Part shown: positions 16,266-25,240 of the stretch, piece by piece | How the letters are laid out: every line of letters starts with the position of its first letter | How positions within the stretch are numbered: the stretch's first letter is position 1 | NCBI GenBank assembly: GCA_943332615.1 | Contig: CALQQB010000002.1 | Location: 124,001-188,000 of the forward strand | Length of the DNA stretch: 64,000 nt | Direction of reading: 5' to 3' | Source: Phenylobacterium deserti | GTDB taxonomy: Bacteria; Pseudomonadota; Alphaproteobacteria; Caulobacterales; Caulobacteraceae | The notes under the pieces: model-generated | What the model was told of the DNA's origin: nothing | The model's database searches: none | What the model saw: only the letters and a program-made list of their open reading frames with translations | Translations under genes and position numbers: made by a program

Positions 16266-17519
16266 TCAGGCTCCCAAAACACGGCGGCGATGCGCCTCGG
16301 TGAAGGTCTCGGGCGGGGCGGCCTCAGGACCGGCCATCACCGCGATCCCGTGCATTCGCAAGGTCGGGTCGATTGCGCCCTGCTCATGATAGCGGTGGCG
16401 GCGCGCCTGGGCCTCCGGGCCGAACTCCATGTCCAGGGCCGACTGCAGCTGGCCAGCGATGCGAAGGCGGCGCATGCGCTCGGCTCGCTCCTCGGCGTAA
16501 GGCGCGAAGGCGGCGGGGGACCAGTCGTCGGAGGCTTTCAGGATGTCACTGACGATGCGGACGTCGCGGTAGGTTATGGAGAGGCCCAGGCCGATGATCG
16601 GGTCGTTCCAGCCGGCCGCGTCGCCCACCAGCACCACGCCGTGCGCGAACGGTTCGTCCGTCCAGGCGTCGGCGTTGATATAGGCGTGCAGCGGTCCGGC
16701 AGGCTTGCCGGCCACGAGGTGGCGATTGGCCGGCGCGCAGTTGACGACGAAAGCGTCCAGGAAGCGGCGCGGGCCATCCTCGCCCTTGAACCGGCGCGCC
16801 TCGTCCAGGGCGTAGCCGCCATAGAGCCGCACCTTTCCCCCGCCCTGCGGGAAGGCCAGGAAGCCGAAATCGCCCTCGGTGCCGATCGCCTGCATGTCGT
16901 CGGGCCAGTCCGGCGCGTCCTCGATCAGCAGCCCGGCGAACCAGTGGTGCGGGGTGTCCTGGTGCAGGGTGATCCCGGCGTCCTGCCGCACCTGCGACAT
17001 GCGGCCGTCCGCGCCGACCAGCAGCCGGGCGCGGGCCTCCCGGGTCTGGCCGTCATGCTCGAAGGTAACCTTGGGCGTCGCGCCGCCGACGGCGTCGATC
17101 ACCTGCACGCCTCGGAACCCCTCGACCCCGGCGGCCAGCGCCGCGTCGAACAGCGTCTGGCAGTGCTTCGGATGGCCCAGGCACAGCGGCCCGGGCACGC
17201 CCGGGCGGAAGATCCCCAGCGGCAACGCCTCGGCCTCCGCCTGGACCGGGTCCCGATCCTCATCATAGGTCACATGCTGCGTCAGGTGGTGGCCGCCGGC
17301 GCCCACCAACAGGTCGTAGAGCCCGACGCGCTTGACCTCGTCCACGCCCCAGGGCGCGATCCATTCGCCGCGCACCCGGTCCTCGTAGACCCGCGACTGC
17401 TCCAGCAGCAGCACCGAGCGCCCAGCCTGGGCCATGACGGTGGCCAGCGCCGACCCGCCGATCCCGCCGCCGACAATGATCAGATCGTAGTCCTGCACGC
17501 GATTGGTCCTTGAACTCAC
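16266..17519 (-). CDS. FAD-dependent monooxygenase (PHBH/UbiH-like group A)
   Basis: A flavoprotein hydroxylase or dehydrogenase of 417 residues. Seen: the N-terminal Rossmann GGGIGG after YDLIIVG, LLVGADGRMSQVR (the DG motif for FAD/NAD(P)H), and HGVVLVGDAAGWNDPIIGLGLS (the GD motif that binds the FAD ribityl chain). It is the first gene of a tight run with the NTF2-like and phosphotransferase genes. A hairpin separates it from the histidine phosphatase upstream. It probably hydroxylates a ring or saturated lipid; specificity is not visible. Confidence 0.88.
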   Translation of the reverse strand: MSSRTNRVQDYDLIIVGGGIGGSALATVMAQAGRSVLLLEQSRVYEDRVRGEWIAPWGVDEVKRVGLYDLLVGAGGHHLTQHVTYDEDRDPVQAEAEALPLGIFRPGVPGPLCLGHPKHCQTLFDAALAAGVEGFRGVQVIDAVGGATPKVTFEHDGQTREARARLLVGADGRMSQVRQDAGITLHQDTPHHWFAGLLIEDAPDWPDDMQAIGTEGDFGFLAFPQGGGKVRLYGGYALDEARRFKGEDGPRRFLDAFVVNCAPANRHLVAGKPAGPLHAYINADAWTDEPFAHGVVLVGDAAGWNDPIIGLGLSITYRDVRIVSDILKASDDWSPAAFAPYAEERAERMRRLRIAGQLQSALDMEFGPEAQARRHRYHEQGAIDPTLRMHGIAVMAGPEAAPPETFTEAHRRRVLGA

Positions 17520-17589
17520 GGCCGTCCGAAGCGGCCAAGAGGTGAGAGTGTTCCGCCGGACGGGACGTCAGCCAAGGCCGTTCGTTCAC

Positions 17590-17631
17590 GCCCCTCCCCC
17601 GAGCGCCGCAGGCGCGACGAGAGGGAGGGGC
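17590..17631 (-). terminator. Hairpin after the histidine phosphatase gene
   Basis: GCCCCTCCC (17590-17598) pairs with GGGAGGGGC (17623-17631), with a smaller GCGCC/GGCGC pair inside. It sits immediately beyond, and touches, the stop codon of the histidine phosphatase and precedes the monooxygenase operon. No long T run is seen, so it may equally be a dispersed palindrome. Confidence 0.45.
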
Positions 17632-18200
17632 TACCCCCGCAGGTGGGCCCGCTCGTTCAGGCTGACCACGTTGCGCTGGCCGGAGCGGGCGCACATGAAG
17701 CGGTGGATCGAGGTGTAGTCGGGCTCGAAGAACAGCCGCGGCGGCATCTTCAGGACCTGGGCGGTCCAGACGTTGATCACCCCGCCGTGGCAGAAGACGG
17801 CGACGCGCTGACCTGGGTGAGCCTCGACAATCTCCTCCAGGGTCGCGGCGACGGTCGCGGCGAAACCGTCGATGTCGGCGCCGTGGTCACCCGAGGCGAA
17901 CTTCAGCCAGGCCTCGTAGTTGTCCCGCTTCAACTCCTCCATCGGCACATATTCGCCGGAGTCGCGGTCGAACTCGCAGATGCCGTCGTGGGCGGCCACT
18001 GCATGGCCCGCCAGGGTGGCGAATGGCGCGGCCGTCTGGCGGGCGCGCTGCATGGTCGATGAATAGACCGCGTCGATCCCCTCCCCGTCCAACCAGGCGG
18101 CGACCAAGCGCGACTGTTCATGGCCCCGCTCTGACAGCGGCGGGTCGGAGGTGTCGCCGCGGCGTTCCGGCAGGCCGTGCCGGACCAGGATCAGTTCCAT
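17631..18200 (-). CDS. Histidine phosphatase family protein
   Basis: A phosphoglycerate-mutase-fold phosphatase of 189 residues. The catalytic RHG motif is in MELILVRHGLPERRG, the second catalytic region is VYSSTMQRARQTA, and the late His is in VFCHGG. The substrate (sugar phosphate, nucleotide or other ester) cannot be told. It begins 10 bases after the MBL-fold gene, with which it probably shares a transcript. Confidence 0.9.
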   Translation of the reverse strand: MELILVRHGLPERRGDTSDPPLSERGHEQSRLVAAWLDGEGIDAVYSSTMQRARQTAAPFATLAGHAVAAHDGICEFDRDSGEYVPMEELKRDNYEAWLKFASGDHGADIDGFAATVAATLEEIVEAHPGQRVAVFCHGGVINVWTAQVLKMPPRLFFEPDYTSIHRFMCARSGQRNVVSLNERAHLRG

Positions 18201-18210
18201 GCGGCCCCGC

Positions 18211-19068
18211 TCAGACGTCGAACCGGAAGCCGGCCCCGTCGCGTTTCACATGCCCCGCCGTCGGCGCCGCATAGTGGGTGCCGATCACCAGGATCGGCTG
18301 GTCGGCCCATTCGGCGAACATCTTCGCCCGGGTGACGGCGGCGGCGATCGGATCGCTGTCGAACGACGGCGACCACTCCGGATGGGCCAGCTGGCAGGGA
18401 TGGTGCGTCATGTCGCCGGTGATGACGGCGTGCTCGCCGCCAGATTCGATCTTCACGCTGACGTGGCCCGGCGTGTGGCCGGTGGTGGGGATCAGCCGGA
18501 TCTGCGGCGAGATCACATGGTCCAGGCCCACGAACTCGGCCAGGCCGGCGTCGAGGATCGGCTGGACCGAGTCCGCCAGGATCGCCTGCTGCTCCTCGTC
18601 GCCCTCGGCGCTCCAGTGTTCGAACTCGGTGCGGCCGAACAGGTAGCGGGCGTTGGGGAAGGTCGGCACGAACTTGCCGTCCACCAGCATGGTGTTCCAG
18701 CCCACGTGGTCGACGTGCATGTGGGTGCAGACCACGGCATCGACGCTCTCCCGCGTCCAGCCGACCGACTCGAAAGCCTCGAGGAACTTGGTCGCCAGGC
18801 CCCCGGGCCCGGTCATGCCGCGCGGCTTGTCGTTGCCGATGCAGGTGTCGACCACCAGTCGCATCCCCGGCACCTCGACCAACAGGGCGTGGATGGACAG
18901 CAGCAGCTCGTCCTGCTCGTTGACGAAATGCGGATAGAGCCAGGGCGACTTGCGCAACTCCGCCGGCGTCGCCTCCTTGAGGAACACCGTGTCGGGCGAA
19001 TAGGCGATCGGCATCTCCATCTCGACGACGCGGGTGACCTTCACCTCGCCGACCTGCCAGTTGAGCAT
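18211..19068 (-). CDS. MBL-fold metallo-hydrolase
   Basis: A metallo-beta-lactamase-fold hydrolase of 285 residues. The dinuclear metal motif HxHxDH is THMHVDHVGWN, followed by TTGHTPGHVSV, VITGDMTHHP and a final GTHYAAP, all as in the lactonase/quorum-quenching-type subgroup. The substrate is not determinable. It is the first gene of a pair with the histidine phosphatase. It starts about 130 bases from the HepT/MNT locus. Confidence 0.9.
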   Translation of the reverse strand: MLNWQVGEVKVTRVVEMEMPIAYSPDTVFLKEATPAELRKSPWLYPHFVNEQDELLLSIHALLVEVPGMRLVVDTCIGNDKPRGMTGPGGLATKFLEAFESVGWTRESVDAVVCTHMHVDHVGWNTMLVDGKFVPTFPNARYLFGRTEFEHWSAEGDEEQQAILADSVQPILDAGLAEFVGLDHVISPQIRLIPTTGHTPGHVSVKIESGGEHAVITGDMTHHPCQLAHPEWSPSFDSDPIAAAVTRAKMFAEWADQPILVIGTHYAAPTAGHVKRDGAGFRFDV

Positions 19069-19170
19069 GACGTTCCCCTCCGTGTTGTTGGGGAGAGGTT
19101 GTCAGGGGGATGCCGGGGAAGGCAAGGGCAAGCTGGACAAGCCCGCCGTGTTCAAACAGCTCAGGGAGTA

Positions 19171-19194
19171 TCGGTGACACTGTAGAAAACTCGA
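19171..19194. repeat. Degenerate REP-like sequence
   Basis: TCGGTGACACTGTAGAAAAC and the following CTCG resemble the RAYT-linked sequence CGGTGACAGTGCATTAAACTCG with a few changes. It lies just before the end of the HepT gene and is not visibly paired. Confidence 0.35.
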
Positions 19195-19198
19195 GACG

Positions 19199-19582
19199 TC
19201 ACGATCCTAGATCCCGATTCGCCTCCAGATAGCGGTTAATCGCCGTCGCCGCGCTCGACACCTCGTTCTGCAGAGCGCGCCAGATCAGGCGATGATCGAG
19301 GCCTTCGGTGTACCAATGCGCGGCGAGGTCGCGGAAACGCTTTGGGCCGGCCCAATCGAGATCGCGATCAACCGCTTGCAGCGTGGCTTCGGGGACAGCC
19401 TTCAAGGCCTCGCCAAATCGAAGCAGCAGGCGCTCGATGGCCAGTTGCCGTTCGTCATTCGCCAGATAGCTCACAAGCGTATCCTCCGCGACCAACGCCA
19501 TCGCGCGTCGGGCGACAAGAAGCGCAGCGCCAAGCGCGCCTCTGGCGTCGGGTGAGCGGCCGCCTCTGGCTTCAGAAGACAC
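19199..19582 (-). CDS. hepT: HepT-like ribonuclease toxin (DUF86)
   Basis: The toxin half of a HepT/MNT (type VII) toxin-antitoxin pair, 127 residues. HepT proteins are HEPN RNases with an RX4-6H motif; here RDLAAHWY gives R-x4-H followed by the Tyr that the antitoxin modifies with AMP in studied systems. The N-terminus is extended and basic, so an internal start is possible. It overlaps the upstream antitoxin gene by 11 bases. Confidence 0.85.
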   Translation of the reverse strand: MSSEARGGRSPDARGALGAALLVARRAMALVAEDTLVSYLANDERQLAIERLLLRFGEALKAVPEATLQAVDRDLDWAGPKRFRDLAAHWYTEGLDHRLIWRALQNEVSSAATAINRYLEANRDLGS

Positions 19583-19871
19583 GGATCAGGTCTGGGCCAA
19601 CCCAACGCTTGAACGTGGGGAGGCGCAGGTATCCGTCATAGTCGTGCACCTCCGCCGGCGCGCCCAGGATGTCCGAGCAGGCGTCCTGCAGGTGGGCCAG
19701 CCCGAAGATGCTGAAATCGGGGTTCAGCGGATCGACGAGCAAATCCACGTCGCTGGCCGCGGTCGCCTCGTCACGCGCCACCGACCCGTAGAGAAACAGC
19801 CGCCCGGCGCCCAAACTGGTCAGCCGGTCGCGGTTGCTTTGCAGTCGATTGATGGCGTCGTCGCGTCTCAT
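19572..19871 (-). CDS. mntA: MNT-type nucleotidyltransferase antitoxin
   Basis: A minimal nucleotidyltransferase of 99 residues. The catalytic pattern GSx10DxD is intact: YGSVARDEATAASDVDLLVD. In characterised pairs this enzyme AMPylates HepT and so silences it. The antitoxin gene comes first and overlaps the toxin gene, which favours antitoxin synthesis ahead of toxin. Family assignment is strong; physiological role (phage defence, stabilisation) is inference. Confidence 0.88.
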   Translation of the reverse strand: MRRDDAINRLQSNRDRLTSLGAGRLFLYGSVARDEATAASDVDLLVDPLNPDFSIFGLAHLQDACSDILGAPAEVHDYDGYLRLPTFKRWVGPDLIRVF

Positions 19872-20016
19872 GGCCAGACCTCATTATCACGGCAGGCCGC
19901 GCCGGACTATTCGCGCGCCGCAGAACAGTCGCCTGAGCCGCGACCGGCAGGCGGATCGTGTCCCGCCGCGTGGTGAAAGCTGAGCTGGCTTGATCACCAC
20001 ATTCTGGCGTCCCGGC

Positions 20017-22788
20017 TCAGGCCGCGGTGGCCGACCGTTGGGTCCAGCGGGCCACCTTGCCGATCAGCTCAGCCGTGCCGATGGGCTTGGCGATGTGGTC
20101 GTTCATTCCGGCGGCGAGGCAGGCGCTCACGTCGCTGGGCGCGCTGTTGGCGCTGACAGCTACGATGGGCGTGTTGCGGTTGGTCCCGCTCTCGGCGCGA
20201 ATGGCCCGAGTCGCCTCGAGGCCGCCCATTATCGGCATCTGCAGGTCCATGAGGATCAGATCGAAGCGCGTCGATTTGGTCAGGCTGAGCGCCTCGGCGC
20301 CGTCTTCCGCCTCGGCGACTTCGATTTCCAGCACCGACAGGACGGTCTTGATCAGTTCCCGGTTGAGGGCGACGTCATCGACAATCAGGACCCGCGAGAC
20401 GCCGGCGGGAGCCGGCGCGTCTGGCGCCGCGGCCAGGGGTGCCTCGGCCTTTTCCGGGGTCTCCTCGCCCTCGGCCGTCTGGCGAACGACCGGCGCGAGG
20501 ACCTCGAAGGCAAAGGTCGATCCCTGCCCTTCCACGCTCTGGACCCAGATGGTTCCGCCCATGAGCTCCACTAGGGCCTTGCAGATCGACAGCCCCAGGC
20601 CTGTCCCGCCGTGCCGGCGGCTGACGGAGCTGTCGGCCTGGGTGAATCGCTCGAAAAGGTGCTCGATGCGTCCCTCGGGAATGCCCGTCCCCGTGTCGGT
20701 GACGCTCACGCTCAGCACGCCACCACGCCGACGCGCATACCCCGCCCGGACGACGATCTCGCCGCTGCCGGTGAACTTGATCGCGTTGCTGAGCAGGTTC
20801 AGCACGATCTGGCGCAGGCGCTGACCGTCCAGGTTCACGCGCGGCGGCAACCGACCATCGACCTCGAGCCGGAGCCGGAGCCGGAGCGCCTTGGCCTGCG
20901 CCTGTGCGCCGACGACCTCGATCGCCTCTTGCAGGAGCGCTTCAGGATCTACCGACTGCGGGTCGAGGATGACCTGGCCCGCATCCATCTTGGCATAGTC
21001 GAGGATATCGCTCACCAGCCCGAGCAGCGCCCGGCTGGACGTCGAAATCCTCTGGACGAAGGTCCGCGCGGTTTCCGGCAGATCCTCCACGCTGTCCAGC
21101 AGGGCGGAGAAACCAATGATGCCCGTCAAAGGCGTACGAAGTTCGTGGCTGATATTCGCCAGGAACTCGGCCTTCGCCACCGCGGCGGCTTCTGCCTCGG
21201 CGTGTTTGCGGCGAAGTTCCGCCTCCATCACCTTGCGGGCGGTGATATCGCGCATGCAGTCCTGGAGCTCGAGCACCCGGCCGGTCACGGCGTCACGAAC
21301 TACCGACGGACCGGCCTCGATCCATATCGTCTCGCCCGACTTCGTGATCGCGCGGTATTCGAACGGATCCAGGGGCCCGGTGGCGCCCGCCCGGATCGCT
21401 GCGGTCAGATGCTCCGTCACCCAGGCGCCTTCGTCCGGATTGATGAGACGGAAGGCCTTCGTGCCGATCAGCTCTTCCGGCTCATAGCCCAGGACCCGCT
21501 TCACCGACGGCGAGATATAGGTGAGCACGCCGTCCGGTCCGCAGCGGGAAATGACGTCCGAAGCATTCTCGGCCAGCAGTCGGAACTGGGCTTCGCTTGC
21601 TGCCAGTTCGAGCTCTGCGCGCACGCGGTCGTCCACGTTCCGCAGCGCGGAAATCACCGCCGGCGGCTCGCCCTCCACATTCACGATTACCGCGCCGCTG
21701 CCTTCCATCCACACCCAGCGGCCGTCCGCGTGGCGTAACCGAATTACCAGGGGTTGCTGAGCATAGCCCTGGGTGACGGCTGCACGCTGAAGCGCCGCCC
21801 GCGATCGGTCGTCTGGGTGGATCACTCCCCCCACAGGCTGCCCGATGAGGTCGTCCGGGGAATAGCCGAGTTGTCGAATGGAGGGCGAAACGAACTCGAT
21901 CGTCTCGTCGAGTCGGAACCGCACGATGATGTCGGTCGATCGGTCCGCCAGCATGCGATATCGCGCCTCGCTCTCGCTGATCGCGTCGGCGGCGGCCTTA
22001 CGATCATCGATCAGCCGCAGGACGGTGACCGCGCCCACGGGCCGATCCGCGTCGCCCCAGACCGTGGCCGTGCTGCCTTCCAACCAGCTGACGCCCCCGT
22101 CCTTCTTCAGGATGCGGCACTCCAACAGCGCAGGGGGCGCGTCGCGTCCCGCCTTCAGGCGCCGCGCCTGCACGGCCCGCAGGAGGTCCAGGTCGTCAGG
22201 GTGGATGAACGCGCCGACGGACCGGCCGGTCATTTCCTCCGGCGCATAGCCCAGCTGGCGGCAGGAGGGCGAGGCGTAACGGATGCGCTGCTGGGCGTCG
22301 AACTGGATGATGATGTCCGTGACATTGTCGGCGATCAGCCGGTATCGCGCCTCGCTGGCCACGATGGCCTCGAAGGCGGCCTCAACCGCATCCGCAGCCG
22401 CGCTCTTGGCGACCATGGCGCGCGCCACCTCGTCGCGGAGCGCGGTGGCGTCCATGCGCTGGGAAATCCAGAAATAGGCGATCGGCCCGCCGACCAGCAG
22501 GGAGACCAGGAGGGTGTTCACCGGGGAATAGGCCTGGAGGCTGCCGTGTTGGACCACGCCGATCAGGAGGTCCGCCAGCACCGCCGCGGCCATGACCACG
22601 ACGGCGGTCGCGCCGGTCAGATAGAGCTTGCTGGCGATGCCCCGCAGGGAGCCCGCGTCCGACGGCTTTGTCCGGGTCGGATCGAAGGCGCGCGCGATCC
22701 CGCCCCGCGCCGTGGCGACGCCGCCTGCAGTTCCGTCTGCAGCCCTGGGGGGGCTCTCCGGCCCCGGCCCTCTATCGGCTTCGTCCAA
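20017..22788 (-). CDS. Membrane hybrid histidine kinase with three PAS domains and a receiver
   Basis: A sensor kinase of 923 residues. In order: a disordered N-terminus, two membrane segments (about 56-79 and 89-108), PAS domains at about 146-262, 274-388 and 398-516 each with PAC-like ends, HisKA with phospho-acceptor H548 (ISHELRTPL), HATPase with the N box around N668 and DTGTGIP (698-704), and a C-terminal receiver with phospho-accepting D848 (LILMDLQMP). All catalytic residues look intact. There is no response regulator or output gene beside it, so the signal and target are unknown. The start could be internal, before the first membrane helix. Confidence 0.92.
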   Translation of the reverse strand: MDEADRGPGPESPPRAADGTAGGVATARGGIARAFDPTRTKPSDAGSLRGIASKLYLTGATAVVVMAAAVLADLLIGVVQHGSLQAYSPVNTLLVSLLVGGPIAYFWISQRMDATALRDEVARAMVAKSAAADAVEAAFEAIVASEARYRLIADNVTDIIIQFDAQQRIRYASPSCRQLGYAPEEMTGRSVGAFIHPDDLDLLRAVQARRLKAGRDAPPALLECRILKKDGGVSWLEGSTATVWGDADRPVGAVTVLRLIDDRKAAADAISESEARYRMLADRSTDIIVRFRLDETIEFVSPSIRQLGYSPDDLIGQPVGGVIHPDDRSRAALQRAAVTQGYAQQPLVIRLRHADGRWVWMEGSGAVIVNVEGEPPAVISALRNVDDRVRAELELAASEAQFRLLAENASDVISRCGPDGVLTYISPSVKRVLGYEPEELIGTKAFRLINPDEGAWVTEHLTAAIRAGATGPLDPFEYRAITKSGETIWIEAGPSVVRDAVTGRVLELQDCMRDITARKVMEAELRRKHAEAEAAAVAKAEFLANISHELRTPLTGIIGFSALLDSVEDLPETARTFVQRISTSSRALLGLVSDILDYAKMDAGQVILDPQSVDPEALLQEAIEVVGAQAQAKALRLRLRLEVDGRLPPRVNLDGQRLRQIVLNLLSNAIKFTGSGEIVVRAGYARRRGGVLSVSVTDTGTGIPEGRIEHLFERFTQADSSVSRRHGGTGLGLSICKALVELMGGTIWVQSVEGQGSTFAFEVLAPVVRQTAEGEETPEKAEAPLAAAPDAPAPAGVSRVLIVDDVALNRELIKTVLSVLEIEVAEAEDGAEALSLTKSTRFDLILMDLQMPIMGGLEATRAIRAESGTNRNTPIVAVSANSAPSDVSACLAAGMNDHIAKPIGTAELIGKVARWTQRSATAA

Positions 22789-23161
22789 ACGCCTCTCCGA
22801 GGTTCGACTCCGGTTGCGCGGCGTAGAACACGATGACGGTCCGCAGGCCTGATCGCAACGTCACAGTTGCCGGAGACCGGATTCGTCGCCGGAACGGAAA
22901 GCAGCCCGTGGCGGTGGAGGCAGTCGGAGGGCCACTCGGCTCCGCGGGAACCGAGCCAAGACAAGCCACATTTCAAGCTATATGTTCTTGTTGTGTTCTC
23001 AACTTCACGCGGCAGGGGGATAGCAAGGGCCGGGACAGAATCAGGTCGTGACCACACCTCACGTCCCCATGGCCGCGTGAATTCGAGATCCGAGCCGAGG
23101 CCCCAAGGCTCGCATCATCCATGGGATTTAAGGCGGGGTGTGTCCCGCCGGGGGGACTGGC
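22789..23161. other. Intergenic region between hybrid kinase and membrane protein gene
   Basis: 373 bases hold no supported gene. The kinase promoter should lie at the left end. I see no repeats, RNA gene or clear terminator. Confidence 0.5.
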
Positions 23162-24241
23162 TTACGACTCGTACTCCGCGTCTGAATGCTTGAGCCTTCC
23201 GACAGCGTTCACCTCAAGTGAGCGCATCATCAGGATGCCCCAATTCAGCACGTCGAGCGTTATGGCGCTTCCCCAGACGACAAGGATCAACCACCAGATC
23301 GTGCCAAACGCCAAGGCGATAGAAGCCATCACGTGGGGCCATATCCACGAGCCCGTCGAGATCGGACTCGCCTTGATCTGGGCGTCCCAAGAGATGAGTG
23401 AGGTCTTGAGTTCTGTCACCCGCCGATTGCCGTCCGCCACCACCGAGTCCGCCTGAGCGAGCGTCTGCTGCGCCGTACCGACGGCGTCCTGGGCCGCAAT
23501 CGCGTCCTTCTTGGCCGCAGCAAGCGGGATCATATAAGCCTTGAACTGCTCACAAGCCTGGGGTGTGAAGCTGTTCCAGCTGGGGCCGGCCGGGCAGTCA
23601 CTCATGTAGATGTCGAAGCCCTGCATCACTTGGTCAACGCCGGCTGCGTCGATGGCATTGCCGACCTGATCGACGATCGGCCCGGTGAAGCCCTGCGACC
23701 CCTGGATCGCGACCAGTTTCGCCTGCTTGGCCGAAGCCTCGGACGACGCCTTTTGGAGCGCGGTCTGCAGCCCTTGCCGATACGTGGGTTTCAACGCTTC
23801 GATGATTGACTGGTTTACGGCGACGATCTGCGCGTTTGTGTCGACGACTTGCTTCTTAAGAGCGTCGGAGGCGTCGATTTCCGCCTTTGGGTAGAGGGAG
23901 ATGACGCTACCGGCCATGCCCGCAGATAGGATCAGGATCGCGGCGATGAACATCACAAAATACAGGATCCGGCTCATCCGAAAGAGCGTGAACTCTCGGG
24001 TATTCTTGTAGTCTTCCTCCGATGCGCTGGCGCCGCGAATGATGGACAGGGCGTCTCGCAGGAACGCAAAGGGGGTCGAGACGATCGACCAGAAGACGCG
24101 GGCTAAAGCCCCGAAGGACTTTGATGCGTTCTTCCTGGAAAACACCGCGACGGCCGCCACGAAGAGCACCAGAAAAAATGACAGGCTGATCAGCGGGTAC
24201 TGGGACACGGTCCCGATCACGCCGGAAAATCCAGAAAGCAT
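23162..24241 (-). CDS. Membrane protein of unknown function with central soluble coiled-coil region
   Basis: Not recognised. The start at 24241 is chosen over one 27 bases earlier because GGGGGAGG lies 5 bases upstream. The 359 residues contain an N-terminal membrane segment (YPLISLSFFLVLFVAAVAVF), a second one (ILYFVMFIAAILILSAGMAG), a region of about 160 residues rich in Ala, Gln and Lys with a two-Cys segment (SDCPAG...PQACEQ), and a final membrane segment (VMASIALAFGTIWWLILVVW). The middle is probably periplasmic. It stands alone between a sensor kinase and a tRNA gene. Confidence 0.65.
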   Translation of the reverse strand: MLSGFSGVIGTVSQYPLISLSFFLVLFVAAVAVFSRKNASKSFGALARVFWSIVSTPFAFLRDALSIIRGASASEEDYKNTREFTLFRMSRILYFVMFIAAILILSAGMAGSVISLYPKAEIDASDALKKQVVDTNAQIVAVNQSIIEALKPTYRQGLQTALQKASSEASAKQAKLVAIQGSQGFTGPIVDQVGNAIDAAGVDQVMQGFDIYMSDCPAGPSWNSFTPQACEQFKAYMIPLAAAKKDAIAAQDAVGTAQQTLAQADSVVADGNRRVTELKTSLISWDAQIKASPISTGSWIWPHVMASIALAFGTIWWLILVVWGSAITLDVLNWGILMMRSLEVNAVGRLKHSDAEYES

Positions 24242-24268
24242 CAGCGCCTCCCCCAATTTGCTATGCAA

Positions 24269-24944
24269 CCCGCGTCTAGATTACACTTAGAGGAGAATAG
24301 CCAGAGACTCCCGAACTGGGATTGTGTTGGGGGCGGGAGCCGGACCCGCTGGGCGATCGAATCTCGATCAGTCGGACGGTAGGCGACCATTCTCTCGCAG
24401 CGCATCGCTCAGGCCCTCGAGAGGGGCAGGTCAGCAGTCTTCCGAACAACGGCGTTCGACACCTATGACGCCGAGGCGAGGCGCCCCGCAGGGGACCTAA
24501 TCGCCGCACAGTCTCCCGAGAATAGGGTCGGGTGCGGCCACTCGGATGCCCCAGCAGGCCCGTCAAGTGGGGCGTCCGTTATCGGATGTTATGCGAAATT
24601 CAATCCGAGTTGCTACATCGGCCGCCGCTCACAACATCACCACGGCGCTCAGCTTGCCCGCGACGTGAAGCGGGTTGAGGACGTGGACAGTTCGGGCGCT
24701 AACCATGCCGCTGACGCTGTGAGGTATGGGTGGGCTTCGATATGGGAGCCTCGGATTCTGAAGCACCTTGAAGCTAAGGGCCTGCCGATACCGCCCCGCA
24801 ACGCTAGTGGATGGTTGCCACGAGACCCGAGCTGGGCTGACACCCTGGCTGCCCCTATTTCCCTCGCACTAAAATGAGCGGAGGGGCTGGCAGTAGGGCT
24901 GATCGCCAAAAATCGCGAATATCCCAATAAAATCAAATAGAAAG
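24269..24944. other. Long intergenic region, with a possible gene remnant at 24551-24877
   Basis: 676 bases with no secure gene. A plus-strand frame open to 24877 encodes RVEDVDSSGANHAADAVRYG and continues for some 40 residues. The HAADAVRYGWA segment resembles the closing motif of phage large terminases, but there is no good start. The position beside tRNA-Ser, a common integration site, makes an old phage remnant conceivable. Confidence 0.25.
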
Positions 24945-25034
24945 TGGCGGTGACGCAGGGATTCGAACCCTGGATACGCTTTCACGTATGACGATTTAGC
25001 AAACCGTTGCCTTCAGCCACTCGGCCACGTCACC
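24945..25034 (-). tRNA. tRNA-Ser (anticodon GCT)
   Basis: On the minus strand the acceptor stem is GGTGACG/CGTCACC with encoded CCA at 24945-24947. The anticodon loop TTGCTAA gives anticodon GCT, which reads AGC and AGT. A long variable arm (TACGTGAAAGCGTA) marks a class II serine tRNA, and the T-loop GTTCGAATC is present. Total length is 90 bases. Confidence 0.95.
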
Positions 25035-25240
25035 CACTGGCGAACGCGCTGCCGCGCCCGCGAGAGGGGCGGTTCTTAGCGGAGGACAGGGCGTCTGCCT
25101 AGCCGGTCGGCAGTGTGATCTTCCGCGGCTTACGGCCGCGAGGGCGCGGCCGGTTCAGCGCCGCGAAAATCGCCGGGGCGTGGAGCCGCCGGCGGACCGG
25201 CCGTGTCCGAACCGGATCAGGCCGCTCTCGCGCGGTTTTG

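Noticed and set aside
19872..20016. Promoter or extra gene between the MNT antitoxin and the hybrid kinase
   Set aside because: Only 145 bases, with no convincing promoter hexamers or open frame seen.
24276..24566. A 96-codon minus-strand frame in the region before tRNA-Ser
   Set aside because: Arg/Pro/Ser-rich with no ribosome site or recognised motif; treated as chance.
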